Of a stretch of DNA of 64,000 nucleotides, positions 52,266 to 60,608 are shown piece after piece (the stretch's first letter is position 1; every line of letters starts with the position of its first letter). The position numbers and the translations under genes were made by a program. The DNA is from JAFLTL01 sp964389525 (GTDB lineage: Bacteria > Bacteroidota > Bacteroidia > Bacteroidales > Muribaculaceae): the NCBI GenBank assembly GCA_964389525.1, contig CAYMEX010000016.1, positions 7,739 to 71,738 of the forward strand, read 5' to 3'. The notes beneath the pieces were generated by a model. That model did not search any database and was not told the origin of the DNA. It saw only the letters and a list, made by a program, of their open reading frames with translations.

Positions 52266-53189
52266 ATGAACCGACGCTCATTTCTTAGAAACATGAGCCT
52301 TACGGCTGCATCTGTAATGTTGCCTGCCGGGCATATGTTTGCTTCCGCCAATACCGACGGAAAGAAAAATCCCGACGTAAAAGCCGGATTCGTCATGTGG
52401 CAACTGCCCTCACAGGTAAATACCATAGGCAACTCCTACGTATTGCTGACCGACGGAGGAAAAGTAGTCGTAATGGACGGCGGAAAACCGGAAGAGACAT
52501 CATATCTGCGCGGATTTCTGGGAGCACTCGGCAACGAAGTCGAAGCATGGTTCATCACACACCCCCACGACGACCACATGGGTGCGCTTAACGAAATTCT
52601 GAAGTCGCCGGGAGATATATCGATAAAACGCATTTATCACTCAAGTTTCTCAGAAAGCCTGCTTGATGCCGAGCCTGAATATATGGATCGTGCACGCGAC
52701 TTTTACAGAAATCTCGCAAAAACCGACATACCGGTGACCGATCTAAGAGAACCGGGGCTGACACTGAAGATCGACGGACTGAATCTTATGATACTCGGAG
52801 TCACCAACGAGGAATTGCGCACAAACCCCTACAACAATTCGTCTGTAATAATACGCGCATGGGACGCCCGGAAGTCAATACTGTTCCTTGCCGATGCCGG
52901 GGTTGAATGTGGCGACAAACTTCTTTCAGGACCTTATGCACGGCATCTCGACTGCGACTACATGCAGATGGCTCATCACGGACAGAACGGTTGCGACGAA
53001 CATTTCTACAAGACCGTCATATTCAAAGCCTGCCTGTGGCCGACACCGCTATGGGTATGGAACAACGACGGAGGAGCAGGCATTAACACAGCTCATCTTA
53101 AGACATTCGACACCCGCCGGTGGATGGACGAGAAAGGCATAGCAGAACACCATGTGTCATGTCTCGACGGACTTTACCGCCTTGAATAA
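52266..53189 (+). CDS. Exported metallo-beta-lactamase-fold hydrolase with Tat-type signal
   Basis: A 307-residue protein. The N-terminus NRRSFLRNMSLTAASVMLP fits a twin-arginine signal, so it may be exported folded. The metal motif HPHDDHMG (His99, His101, Asp103, His104), FLADAGVECGDKLLSG and MAHHGQNG match the ComEC/Rec2-type metallo-beta-lactamase group. The substrate is unknown; nuclease or phosphodiesterase activity is conceivable. It lies 32 bp after the DUF4886 gene. Confidence 0.85.
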   Translation: MNRRSFLRNMSLTAASVMLPAGHMFASANTDGKKNPDVKAGFVMWQLPSQVNTIGNSYVLLTDGGKVVVMDGGKPEETSYLRGFLGALGNEVEAWFITHPHDDHMGALNEILKSPGDISIKRIYHSSFSESLLDAEPEYMDRARDFYRNLAKTDIPVTDLREPGLTLKIDGLNLMILGVTNEELRTNPYNNSSVIIRAWDARKSILFLADAGVECGDKLLSGPYARHLDCDYMQMAHHGQNGCDEHFYKTVIFKACLWPTPLWVWNNDGGAGINTAHLKTFDTRRWMDEKGIAEHHVSCLDGLYRLE

Positions 53190-53200
53190 CGACTATTGAT

Positions 53201-53713
53201 TTAATCTTGCGCCCTGACGTGGAAATGCTCGGTAACCGAACCTGAAACTTCTGTGTGATGGTAGGTGAATCCACACTTTTCAGCGACACGGCGCGACTTG
53301 TCGTTGCCGTCAAAAAAAGCAATCCAGAGATTTTTCTTACCCAATACATCCCGCGCATGCCCGACAAGAGCGTTCACGGCCTCAGGTATAAGCCCCATGC
53401 CCCAGAAAGGCTTACCGATCCAATAGCCGATCTCCGCATCATCATCGCCAATCGCCTGACTATGCTTTTCCTCTCCCGGCACAAGTCCGCAGCATCCTAC
53501 CGGCTCATCACTATCTTTGATCACGACAGCGTAAACCTCAGGAGCAGAAAAGACCGTGCGTATGATCTCCAGGCTTTCCTCGACCGATCTGTGAGGCAGC
53601 CATCCGGCCGAAAGACCGACATCGGGATCCGATGCATACCTGTACAACGCTTCGGCGTCGCTCTCTCTCCATGGACGAAGCATTAGCCGCCCGGTTTCAA
53701 TTATTGCATCCAT
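53201..53713 (-). CDS. RimJ/RimL-like GNAT N-acetyltransferase
   Basis: A 170-residue acetyltransferase starting MDAIIETGRLMLRPWRESDAE, the RimJ/RimL hallmark. GYWIGKPFWGMGLIPEAVNALV carries the acetyl-CoA site, and NDKSRRVAEKCGF is the C-terminal signature. It is convergent with the preceding gene and diverges from the HAD gene with a 34-bp gap. The substrate is not predictable. Confidence 0.9.
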   Translation of the reverse strand: MDAIIETGRLMLRPWRESDAEALYRYASDPDVGLSAGWLPHRSVEESLEIIRTVFSAPEVYAVVIKDSDEPVGCCGLVPGEEKHSQAIGDDDAEIGYWIGKPFWGMGLIPEAVNALVGHARDVLGKKNLWIAFFDGNDKSRRVAEKCGFTYHHTEVSGSVTEHFHVRAQD

Positions 53714-53747
53714 AAGTCAGATTCAACGAAATAAAACGAATACACAA

Positions 53748-54401
53748 ATGTCCCGCATCAGAAATATCATATTCGACTTCGACGGAACACTTGTCGATAC
53801 AGCCCCGCTCATCATCGCGACGATGCAGGCGACAATCGCCCGACTTCAATTGCCGCCCAGAAGCGACAGTCAGTGCCGTGCAACTATCGGGCTGCGGCTT
53901 GAGGCCGTTGCCGGCGCACTTTGGCCACAGATCTCAGACATCAGTCAGAAATACGCCGACACCTATCGCCTGATCTTCGAGACACTGCGCTCCACTTTCA
54001 GCATCACATGTTTCCCGGGCGTCATCGACACACTCAGGCTGCTCCACGACCAAGGCTGCCGTCTCGCCATAGCCAGCAGCCGCAGTCACAGGTCGCTCGA
54101 TGAATATGTCGACTGTTTCGACATACGCCATCTGTTTGATTCACTTATCGGCGGTGACGACGTCAGCGAGGCAAAGCCGGCTCCCGAACCCGTATTGAAG
54201 ATCTGCCGCACAATGCAGTGGGACGTGGTGGAGACTCTCGTAGTCGGCGATACAGTCTTCGATATCGGCATGGGGCGTAATGCAGGAACCCGCACATGTG
54301 CCGTCACCTACGGCAATCAGAGCCGCAATGAACTCCTTACAGCAGATCCCGACGCCATAATAGATAATTTCGACGAGCTGCCTGACCTTCTTACTTTTTA
54401 A
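53748..54401 (+). CDS. HAD-superfamily hydrolase, phosphoglycolate-phosphatase-like
   Basis: A 217-residue HAD phosphatase. Motif I is FDFDGTLVDTAP with the nucleophile Asp, a helical cap follows to about 95, motif II is AIASSRSH, motif III lies in EAKPAPEPVLK, and motif IV is VVGDTVFDIGMG. These enzymes hydrolyse small phosphate esters such as 2-phosphoglycolate or sugar phosphates; the exact substrate is open. It overlaps the convergent GH43 gene by 11 bp. Confidence 0.92.
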   Translation: MSRIRNIIFDFDGTLVDTAPLIIATMQATIARLQLPPRSDSQCRATIGLRLEAVAGALWPQISDISQKYADTYRLIFETLRSTFSITCFPGVIDTLRLLHDQGCRLAIASSRSHRSLDEYVDCFDIRHLFDSLIGGDDVSEAKPAPEPVLKICRTMQWDVVETLVVGDTVFDIGMGRNAGTRTCAVTYGNQSRNELLTADPDAIIDNFDELPDLLTF

Positions 54402-55362
54402 GTGACAGACCGCTGCCGGTGTCTTCGATATCGAATATTCTGGCGCGCTCCATGCCCGATGGTGAGTTAGGCACGTGTATGACGAGATGAAGATCGCCGC
54501 CAAAATCCTTGAACAGCATTCCGTGACCGCCGTTTTTATTGAACAGCGGCACATCGTTCTGTCGCCACGGTCCCATCACCTTTCCGGTCACCGACTCCGC
54601 CACACCGATAGCATACTCGCCGTTCATAAAGCTCGACCATATCATCAGAAGTTTGCCTTCTTTCGTGCGATAGAGATAACAGCCGTCGGTGACATAACTG
54701 CTGCCACCGCCTGACCCCGTCGACCATTTGGCCGCCGAAGCATCAAACAAACGCGTGGGCTGCCCGATCGGCTCCGAGAGGTCGTCCGACAGTCTCACCA
54801 CTTTCATTGCACCATCGGCCACCTGCACCCATTCGTGGCAATACACCATGTACGGGACACCGTCTTCAACCCATAGCGTACCGTCAAGAGCCATCTCGTC
54901 GACAGGAGTGGCAGGCATGCGGCTCAGCGCCTCAAACGGCCCCTCGGGCGAGTCGGAACGAAATATCTGTGTACCGCGGTAAGTATATGGAGGCCAGCCC
55001 TCTTTCTGAGCCTTCCACACTATGTCGGTGTTGATTGTGGCGAAAAGATAATACTTCCCGTTATACTTGTGCACTTCGGGAGCCCAGACCGCCCCCGTTA
55101 TCCAGTTGTCTTCAGGCACCGCACACACCTGCATAGGGCCATCCCAGTTCTTGAGATCCTTGCTTTTGTACACAGCAACTCCGCCAAGACTCTTTCCGTC
55201 TTTGCCGGTGACCGATTTTGAGCAGTACATGTAGTAGTTGCCCGATGCCGAGTCAGCAAGAATAAACGGATCACGTATATTAATGTCCTCTATCGGTGTC
55301 ACAGCCATGACATGACACACACATGCCGAAATCAGCAGCAGCAATATACTAAACTTTTTCAT
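54391..55362 (-). CDS. Exported glycoside hydrolase family 43 protein
   Basis: A 323-residue secreted protein with signal peptide (FSILLLLISACVCHVMA). The five-bladed propeller signature includes INIRDPFILAD with the catalytic base, TGAVWAPEVHKYNGKYYLFAT, ALDGTLWVEDG, and VTDGCYLYRTKEGKLLMIWSS. The GH43 family removes arabinose, xylose or related residues from plant glycans. The acid Glu normally found in EGP context appears as Asp (TDG), as in some Bacteroidales subfamilies, so activity needs testing. It is encoded alone, without SusC/SusD partners. Confidence 0.9.
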   Translation of the reverse strand: MKKFSILLLLISACVCHVMAVTPIEDINIRDPFILADSASGNYYMYCSKSVTGKDGKSLGGVAVYKSKDLKNWDGPMQVCAVPEDNWITGAVWAPEVHKYNGKYYLFATINTDIVWKAQKEGWPPYTYRGTQIFRSDSPEGPFEALSRMPATPVDEMALDGTLWVEDGVPYMVYCHEWVQVADGAMKVVRLSDDLSEPIGQPTRLFDASAAKWSTGSGGGSSYVTDGCYLYRTKEGKLLMIWSSFMNGEYAIGVAESVTGKVMGPWRQNDVPLFNKNGGHGMLFKDFGGDLHLVIHVPNSPSGMERARIFDIEDTGSGLSLKK

Positions 55363-55487
55363 CTTATGTGATTTTTTTTAAATGATTAGGTGAGGGTATT
55401 GTCCATCTGTGGAGCCTGCACGGCACGAGCATCTGACTGAAGTCACATTTTGCATTCTGTCATTATAATCTCTGGCATATCGGCAAA

Positions 55488-55979
55488 TCAGTTTTCCGAT
55501 AACCTGTCCATTATACATTTAACCATCACTTCAGGCTGGTTACAGCTTACGACATACTTGCGCCCCGACTTCAGTTCGATAAGAAAAGTATCTTTCCATT
55601 TTCCGATATACGCAAAATATTTTCCGATCTCACGGTTACGAAACCAGCCGTAATAACCGAAAAATCCGCCACTACCCGATATGCGCACATCCAATGTCGA
55701 CTGAAACAGGCTCACACGGGCAATATCCTGCACTGCGATATGTTTTGGCGTCAGCAGCCTTCTGATTGTCACTTTGCGACGATCGACCGTCACAGCCACC
55801 GGACTATAGTACAACGCACCGATAAACACAATTCCGATACTGGCGAAAAGAATTACCGGGATATGTGCGTCCTCTGCCACAAACGACAAGCCGACAAATA
55901 TCACACAGACTACAACCGTCATTATAGTGACATAATTGCTCCATGCGACACGGCGGGTTATTTTATTCGCGTTACTCAT
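55488..55979 (-). CDS. Membrane protein with bacterial PH-like domain
   Basis: A 163-residue protein. Two hydrophobic helices (about 15-33 and 38-58: VTIMTVVVCVIFVGLSFVA, VILFASIGIVFIGALYY) precede a PH-like beta domain (VAVTVDRRKVTIRRLLTPKHIA) and end in a helix with CIMDRLSEN. It matches the general bPH/DUF304-like architecture, with unknown function. It is probably a monocistronic gene. Confidence 0.7.
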   Translation of the reverse strand: MSNANKITRRVAWSNYVTIMTVVVCVIFVGLSFVAEDAHIPVILFASIGIVFIGALYYSPVAVTVDRRKVTIRRLLTPKHIAVQDIARVSLFQSTLDVRISGSGGFFGYYGWFRNREIGKYFAYIGKWKDTFLIELKSGRKYVVSCNQPEVMVKCIMDRLSEN

Positions 55980-56000
55980 TCTGTTTATATAATTTATACA

Positions 56001-56051
56001 TAAAAAACTTCCGCAATATACTTAAAAAAAGCAGATCGCGGAAGTGTTTTT
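56001..56051. terminator. Terminator between rho and the PH-domain gene
   Basis: Arms ACTTCCGC (56007-56014) and GCGGAAGT (56038-56045) pair perfectly over a long AT-rich loop of 23 nt. On the minus strand the stem is followed by TTTTTTA, which would end the rho transcript. A T tract is also present on the plus strand. Confidence 0.7.
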
Positions 56052-56078
56052 GGCCACACAGGCCGATTTTGTCTGAGT

Positions 56079-58190
56079 TTATTCGTTCATTGTACGCAGA
56101 AGCTCGTCGTTGTCGGTCGTGCGCTCCATGCGGTCCTTTATGAACTCCATGGCCTCTATCGAGTTACGGTCGCTCAGGAAACGGCGCAATATCCACATGC
56201 GGTTCTGCGTCTCCGGGCGAAGCAGCAAGTCGTCGCGGCGGGTGCTCGACGCCATGATGTCGACTGCCGGGAATATACGCTTGTTCGACAGTTTGCGGTC
56301 GAGTTGCAGCTCCATATTGCCGGTTCCTTTAAACTCCTCGAAGATCACCTCATCCATCTTCGAGCTCGTCTCGGTGAGGGCTGTCGCGATGATCGTAAGC
56401 GAGCCGCCGTTTTCAATATTACGTGCCGCACCAAAGAAACGCTTGGGTTTCTGAAGCGCATTGGCGTCGACACCGCCCGAAAGTATCTTGCTTGACGTCG
56501 GAGTGACAGTGTTGTAGGCACGTGCAAGGCGCGTTATAGAGTCAAGCAGTATCACGACATCGTGTCCGCACTCCACCATGCGCTTCGCCTTTTCAAGCAC
56601 GATATTGGCAATGCGCACATGACGGTCCGCCGGCTCGTCGAAAGTCGATGATATCACTTCGGCATTCACACTGCGTATCATGTCGGTCACCTCCTCAGGG
56701 CGCTCGTCGATAAGCAGTATCATTATGTATGTCTCAGGGTGATTCTCAGCGATAGCATTGGCTATATCTTTGAGAAGTATGGTCTTACCTGTCTTTGGGG
56801 GAGCGACTATAAGTCCGCGCTGTCCCTTGCCTATCGGCGAGAACATATCTACTACACGTGTCGATATGTTGCATGTGCGACCACCGGTAAGATCAAATTT
56901 TTCGTCAGGGAAAAGAGGAGTCAGATGCTCAAACGGCACGCGGTCGCGTATGAACTCCGGCGAGCGGCCGTTCACCCGTAAGAGACGGGCCATCGGGAAA
57001 TACTTGTCATTTTCGCGCGGAGCACGCAATGTGCACTCAACCACATCGCCGGTCTTTATATGAGCCGCACGTATCTGCTCACGCGTCAGATATACATCAT
57101 CGGGCGACGGCATATAGTTGAAGTCAGCCGAACGCAGGAAACCATGTCCCTCAGGCATCACTTCAAGCACGCCGGAACATTCGATAAGTCCGTTGAAGTC
57201 AAAAGCCTGTATCTGCTGCTGATGCTTAGCCTTACGCATTCCCGACTGATTGCCTGAACCGGGTTCCTGGATCGAGACCGGCGCATCAAGTCTCATGGAA
57301 GCGGAAGGAGTATTCTTTTGCGCTGACTCCTGCGTCTTCTTGCCACCGAAGCGCGAGTCACTGTCTTTCTTCGGAAAGAAATTGACAAAGTCCGAATCTT
57401 TGTCTGCCGTCTCTTGCTTCTCCTCGATCACTTTGCTTTCAACGGGCTCCGATGTTGGCTCGACAACAGCTTCAACCTCCTTTATTTCTTTTGCAGGCTC
57501 TGCTGCGACATTTTCAACAACTGCCACCGGCGCGATCACCACATCATCCTTGCCTTCCTCGACTATTGTCTCGGAAGCCGCATTATTGCCTGATTCAGGT
57601 GCTTTGGGCTGCGCTGCCGGCTTACGGCGTGAAGCAAGCGTAAGACCGGAACTTACTGTTCTTGCAAGCATTATTTTCTTTGCAGGAGAAGCATCGGTCT
57701 TTTCTTCCGTGCTCTCAGCCTGTCCATTACCTGTCTGCTCAGTGCGGCGTGGACGGCCACGGCGACGTTTCTCCTGGCTCTGCTGTTCTGCGGCGTTGGC
57801 ATTATCCTCCGATATATTCTGCTCAGAGGCATTTGACTCAGACACAGTCTCATCAACAGAGTCAGCATCCCTCTTGGGCTTTCTGCCGCGTTTCTTAGGC
57901 TCATCTGCAGGCAGCTCCTCGGCCACAGCTACATCCGGCTGCGATTTTGGCTTTCTGCCACGCTTTTTAGGCTGTGAAGCATCTGCATCAGCCGGTTGCT
58001 GAGCCTTGCGTCCGCGCCTCTCACGCGGTTCACGTTGCGGCGCGCTGGATGCGTAGTTTTCTGCCTGAGCATCAAGCATCTGATATATAAGATCTTCTTT
58101 ATCTGAAGCCGGCTTTTTTACGCCCAATTCTTTTGCCAGAGGGATCAAAGCGTCCAACTCCTTGTTTTGTAATTCTTCAAGTGTAATCAT
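56079..58190 (-). CDS. rho: Transcription termination factor Rho with long disordered insert
   Basis: A 703-residue Rho; the E. coli protein has 419. It has an N-terminal Rho_N helix bundle (1-45) and a charged low-complexity insert of about 280 residues (50-330) with two exact KKRGRKPK boxes plus RRRGRPRRT and ERRGRKAQQ, which look like AT-hooks. An OB fold binding RNA follows (VLEVMPEGHGFLRSADFNYMP), then the ATPase with Walker A GLIVAPPKTGKTILLKD and the R-loop region. A disordered Rho insert in Bacteroides has been linked to phase separation (known from B. thetaiotaomicron). The ATG at 58190 opens Rho_N. A possible -7 box lies at 58398-58391, leaving a leader of about 190 nt. Confidence 0.95.
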   Translation of the reverse strand: MITLEELQNKELDALIPLAKELGVKKPASDKEDLIYQMLDAQAENYASSAPQREPRERRGRKAQQPADADASQPKKRGRKPKSQPDVAVAEELPADEPKKRGRKPKRDADSVDETVSESNASEQNISEDNANAAEQQSQEKRRRGRPRRTEQTGNGQAESTEEKTDASPAKKIMLARTVSSGLTLASRRKPAAQPKAPESGNNAASETIVEEGKDDVVIAPVAVVENVAAEPAKEIKEVEAVVEPTSEPVESKVIEEKQETADKDSDFVNFFPKKDSDSRFGGKKTQESAQKNTPSASMRLDAPVSIQEPGSGNQSGMRKAKHQQQIQAFDFNGLIECSGVLEVMPEGHGFLRSADFNYMPSPDDVYLTREQIRAAHIKTGDVVECTLRAPRENDKYFPMARLLRVNGRSPEFIRDRVPFEHLTPLFPDEKFDLTGGRTCNISTRVVDMFSPIGKGQRGLIVAPPKTGKTILLKDIANAIAENHPETYIMILLIDERPEEVTDMIRSVNAEVISSTFDEPADRHVRIANIVLEKAKRMVECGHDVVILLDSITRLARAYNTVTPTSSKILSGGVDANALQKPKRFFGAARNIENGGSLTIIATALTETSSKMDEVIFEEFKGTGNMELQLDRKLSNKRIFPAVDIMASSTRRDDLLLRPETQNRMWILRRFLSDRNSIEAMEFIKDRMERTTDNDELLRTMNE

Positions 58191-58571
58191 GCGTTTTCTT
58201 GCTTACAGACGCACTAATAGATAGGAAACAAATTTGGTGAATGATTTTTTTCCCGAGAGATCACTATCTAAAATTGAGTAAACTGATCTCAGCGATATTA
58301 CTTATGCCTATGGCTGATACGCCTTTTCGGGACAATGAAACCGTGGCCGTGGGCCAAAACGACAGCGTTATTCACAACGCTTTCTGTGTACAAATTTATA
58401 CTTTTTTTTTCTCCTGCACAACTTTCAAAGAATATTCATTAAAATATTCTTCAAAATCTAACCGATAAATTGCAATAACTTATCAGCATGGCATAACCGG
58501 TCTAAAAATTCACTCCCGCATGAAAAGATATTATCCTGTCATGCGGGAGCAATATAGTTCTATCTTTCAGT
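58191..58571. other. 381-bp region between rho and the FKBP gene
   Basis: No protein gene is supported here. It holds the terminator of the FKBP gene (58502-58549) and the upstream leader of rho. On the minus strand TAAATTTG lies at 58398-58391 without a good -33 box, and a hairpin AGCGTT/AACGCT lies at 58364-58381. The region otherwise shows no repeat or RNA gene that I can recognise. Rho leaders are autoregulated in other bacteria. Confidence 0.6.
58502..58549 (-). terminator. Rho-independent terminator of the FKBP gene
   Basis: CTCCCGCATG and CATGCGGGAG form a perfect 10-bp stem with a 17-nt loop. On the minus strand it is followed by TGAATTTTTAG. Confidence 0.85.
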
Positions 58572-59141
58572 TCAATGACAACAGCCGTCCTGGCAGCCGC
58601 CTCCGCAGTGCTCGTCACTGCAGCCGCCGTCATGGCAACCGCAGCCACAACTGTGAGCCGGATGAAGCTCCTCGGGGGTAGCATCGCGCACAAGTGTGAC
58701 CTTACCGTCAAAACGAACGTCCTTGCCGGCAAGAGGATGATTGAAGTCCATCTTGATCTTTTCAGGACCTACCTCCTCCACTACACCGCTGACACGGAAA
58801 CCGTCGGCAGTCATCATAGGCACAACAGCACCCTTCTTGATGTGCTCGTCGTCAAACTTTCCGTCGATCTCAAACACTTCACGGTCAAGCTCGACAACCT
58901 GCTCGGGATCATATGGACCGAAAGCCTCGTCGGCACCGACCTTCACGTTGAACACACCGCCCTGTTCAAGACCGTCGAGCGCACGCTCGAGAGGAGCGAT
59001 GACACCACGGGTCACACCAAAGACGATCTTCTCAGGATCTGACGGATCTACCTGATGAACAAGTTTATCCTTTCCATCGGGCTGCACCTCATAGAGGTCA
59101 TATGTCAGCTCGATATATTTTCCAGGCTGGATTTTTTCCAT
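58572..59141 (-). CDS. SlyD-like FKBP peptidyl-prolyl isomerase with metal-binding tail
   Basis: A 189-residue FKBP. The N-terminus YIELTYDLYEVQPDGKDKLV and the FGVTRGVIAPLERALDGLEQGG segment are typical of SlyD: FKBP core interrupted by an insert-in-flap domain. The last 30 residues are extremely rich in His and Cys (HSCGCGCHDGGCSDEHC and following), as in SlyD, which binds nickel and zinc. It acts as a folding helper and metal store in the cytoplasm. It lies 27 bp after asnS. Confidence 0.88.
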   Translation of the reverse strand: MEKIQPGKYIELTYDLYEVQPDGKDKLVHQVDPSDPEKIVFGVTRGVIAPLERALDGLEQGGVFNVKVGADEAFGPYDPEQVVELDREVFEIDGKFDDEHIKKGAVVPMMTADGFRVSGVVEEVGPEKIKMDFNHPLAGKDVRFDGKVTLVRDATPEELHPAHSCGCGCHDGGCSDEHCGGGCQDGCCH

Positions 59142-59168
59142 AGTTCAAATATTATGTTTTTCAAATTA

Positions 59169-60560
59169 TTAGAATTCCGCATTACCCGGAGTACGGGGGA
59201 ACGGGATCACGTCGCGGATATTGGTCATGCCCGTCACAAACAGCACCAGACGCTCAAATCCGAGGCCGAAACCGCTGTGAGGAACCGTGCCGAAACGGCG
59301 TGTGTCGAGATACCACCACATATCCTTCATCGGTATGCCGAGCTCGTCGATACGCTGCTGGAGTTTGTCGAGATTCTCCTCACGCTCCGAGCCACCGATG
59401 ATCTCGCCGATTTTCGGGAAGAGCACATCCATCGCACGCACGGTCTTGCCATCTTCGTTCTGCTTCATGTAGAATGCCTTGATCTCCTTCGGATAGCCGG
59501 TAAGTATCACAGGCTTCTTGAAATGCTGCTCCACGAGATAGCGCTCGTGCTCGCTCTGAAGGTCGGCGCCCCAGTAGACGGGGAAGTCAAACTTGTGACC
59601 CGACTCCTCGAGTATCTTCACACCCTCAGTATAAGTGAGACGCACAAAATCGTTGTGCAATACAAACTCAAGGCGCGAGATAAGGTCTTTGTCATACATC
59701 TCGGCAAGCCACTCGATATCCTCACGCGAGTTTTCAAGAGCATAGCCGATACAGTACTTCACGAAGTCCTCGGCAAGATCCATGTTTCCATTGATATCGA
59801 GGAAAGAGACCTCAGGCTCGATCATCCAGAACTCCGACAGGTGGCGGGGTGTATTGGAGTTCTCGGCACGGAATGTCGGGCCAAACGTATAGATGGCACC
59901 AAGAGCGGTCGCACCGAGCTCACCTTCAAGCTGGCCTGAGACAGTCAGAGCGGTAGGTTTGCCGAAGAAATCGCCGCTGTAATCGACACGTCCCTCCTCA
60001 TCTTTGGGGAGATTGTTCAGATCAAGAGTCGTGACCTGAAACATCGCTCCGGCACCCTCACAGTCACTCGCAGTGATCAGAGGAGTATTCAGATAGACAA
60101 AGCCACGCTCATTGAAGAACTTGTGGATGGCGAATGCAAGAGTGGAGCGCACACGGAGCACTGCGCCGAATGTGTTTGTACGCGGACGCAGATGAGCCTT
60201 TTCACGAAGATACTCAAGAGTATGCCCTTTTTTCTGCAACGGATATGTCTCAGGGTCGGCAGTGCCGTATATCTCGATATCTTCTGCCTGAATCTCACAC
60301 GTCTGACCCTTACCCATCGACTCGACGAGTTTGCCGCGGACACGCAGCGACGATCCGGTCGTCACAGGCTTGAGCTGCTCGTCGGTAAAACGAGTCATGT
60401 CAAGCACAATCTGTATGTTGCGGATCGTCGAACCGTCGTTGAGTGCCACAAACTGCACATATTTGTTGCCGCGACGGGTTCTGGTCCAGCCTTTCACCTC
60501 TATCTCCCGGCCAATCAGCTCAGGATGTGTGAAAATATCTTTTATGATTGTTCTTTCCAT
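59169..60560 (-). CDS. asnS: Asparaginyl-tRNA synthetase
   Basis: A 463-residue class II synthetase. The N-terminal OB fold (REIEVKGWTRTRRGNKYVQFVALNDGST) binds the anticodon. The catalytic core has motif 2 TFRAENSNTPRHLSEFWMIEPE and motif 3 SGFGLGFERLVLFVTGMTNIRDVIPFPRTPG. The longer frame begins with GTG at 60569; the ATG at 60560 (MERTII) is preferred. It is probably co-transcribed with the FKBP gene downstream. Confidence 0.95.
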   Translation of the reverse strand: MERTIIKDIFTHPELIGREIEVKGWTRTRRGNKYVQFVALNDGSTIRNIQIVLDMTRFTDEQLKPVTTGSSLRVRGKLVESMGKGQTCEIQAEDIEIYGTADPETYPLQKKGHTLEYLREKAHLRPRTNTFGAVLRVRSTLAFAIHKFFNERGFVYLNTPLITASDCEGAGAMFQVTTLDLNNLPKDEEGRVDYSGDFFGKPTALTVSGQLEGELGATALGAIYTFGPTFRAENSNTPRHLSEFWMIEPEVSFLDINGNMDLAEDFVKYCIGYALENSREDIEWLAEMYDKDLISRLEFVLHNDFVRLTYTEGVKILEESGHKFDFPVYWGADLQSEHERYLVEQHFKKPVILTGYPKEIKAFYMKQNEDGKTVRAMDVLFPKIGEIIGGSEREENLDKLQQRIDELGIPMKDMWWYLDTRRFGTVPHSGFGLGFERLVLFVTGMTNIRDVIPFPRTPGNAEF

Positions 60561-60608
60561 ATTTGTCACAAGTAGGAAATAATGATTCTGTTCGGTTCTT
60601 TTCTACGG

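Noticed and set aside
58241..58468. 75-codon frame in the rho leader region
   Set aside because: No recognisable motif or start signal; it overlaps the predicted leader on the other strand and is Phe/Ser-rich as expected of AT-rich noncoding DNA.
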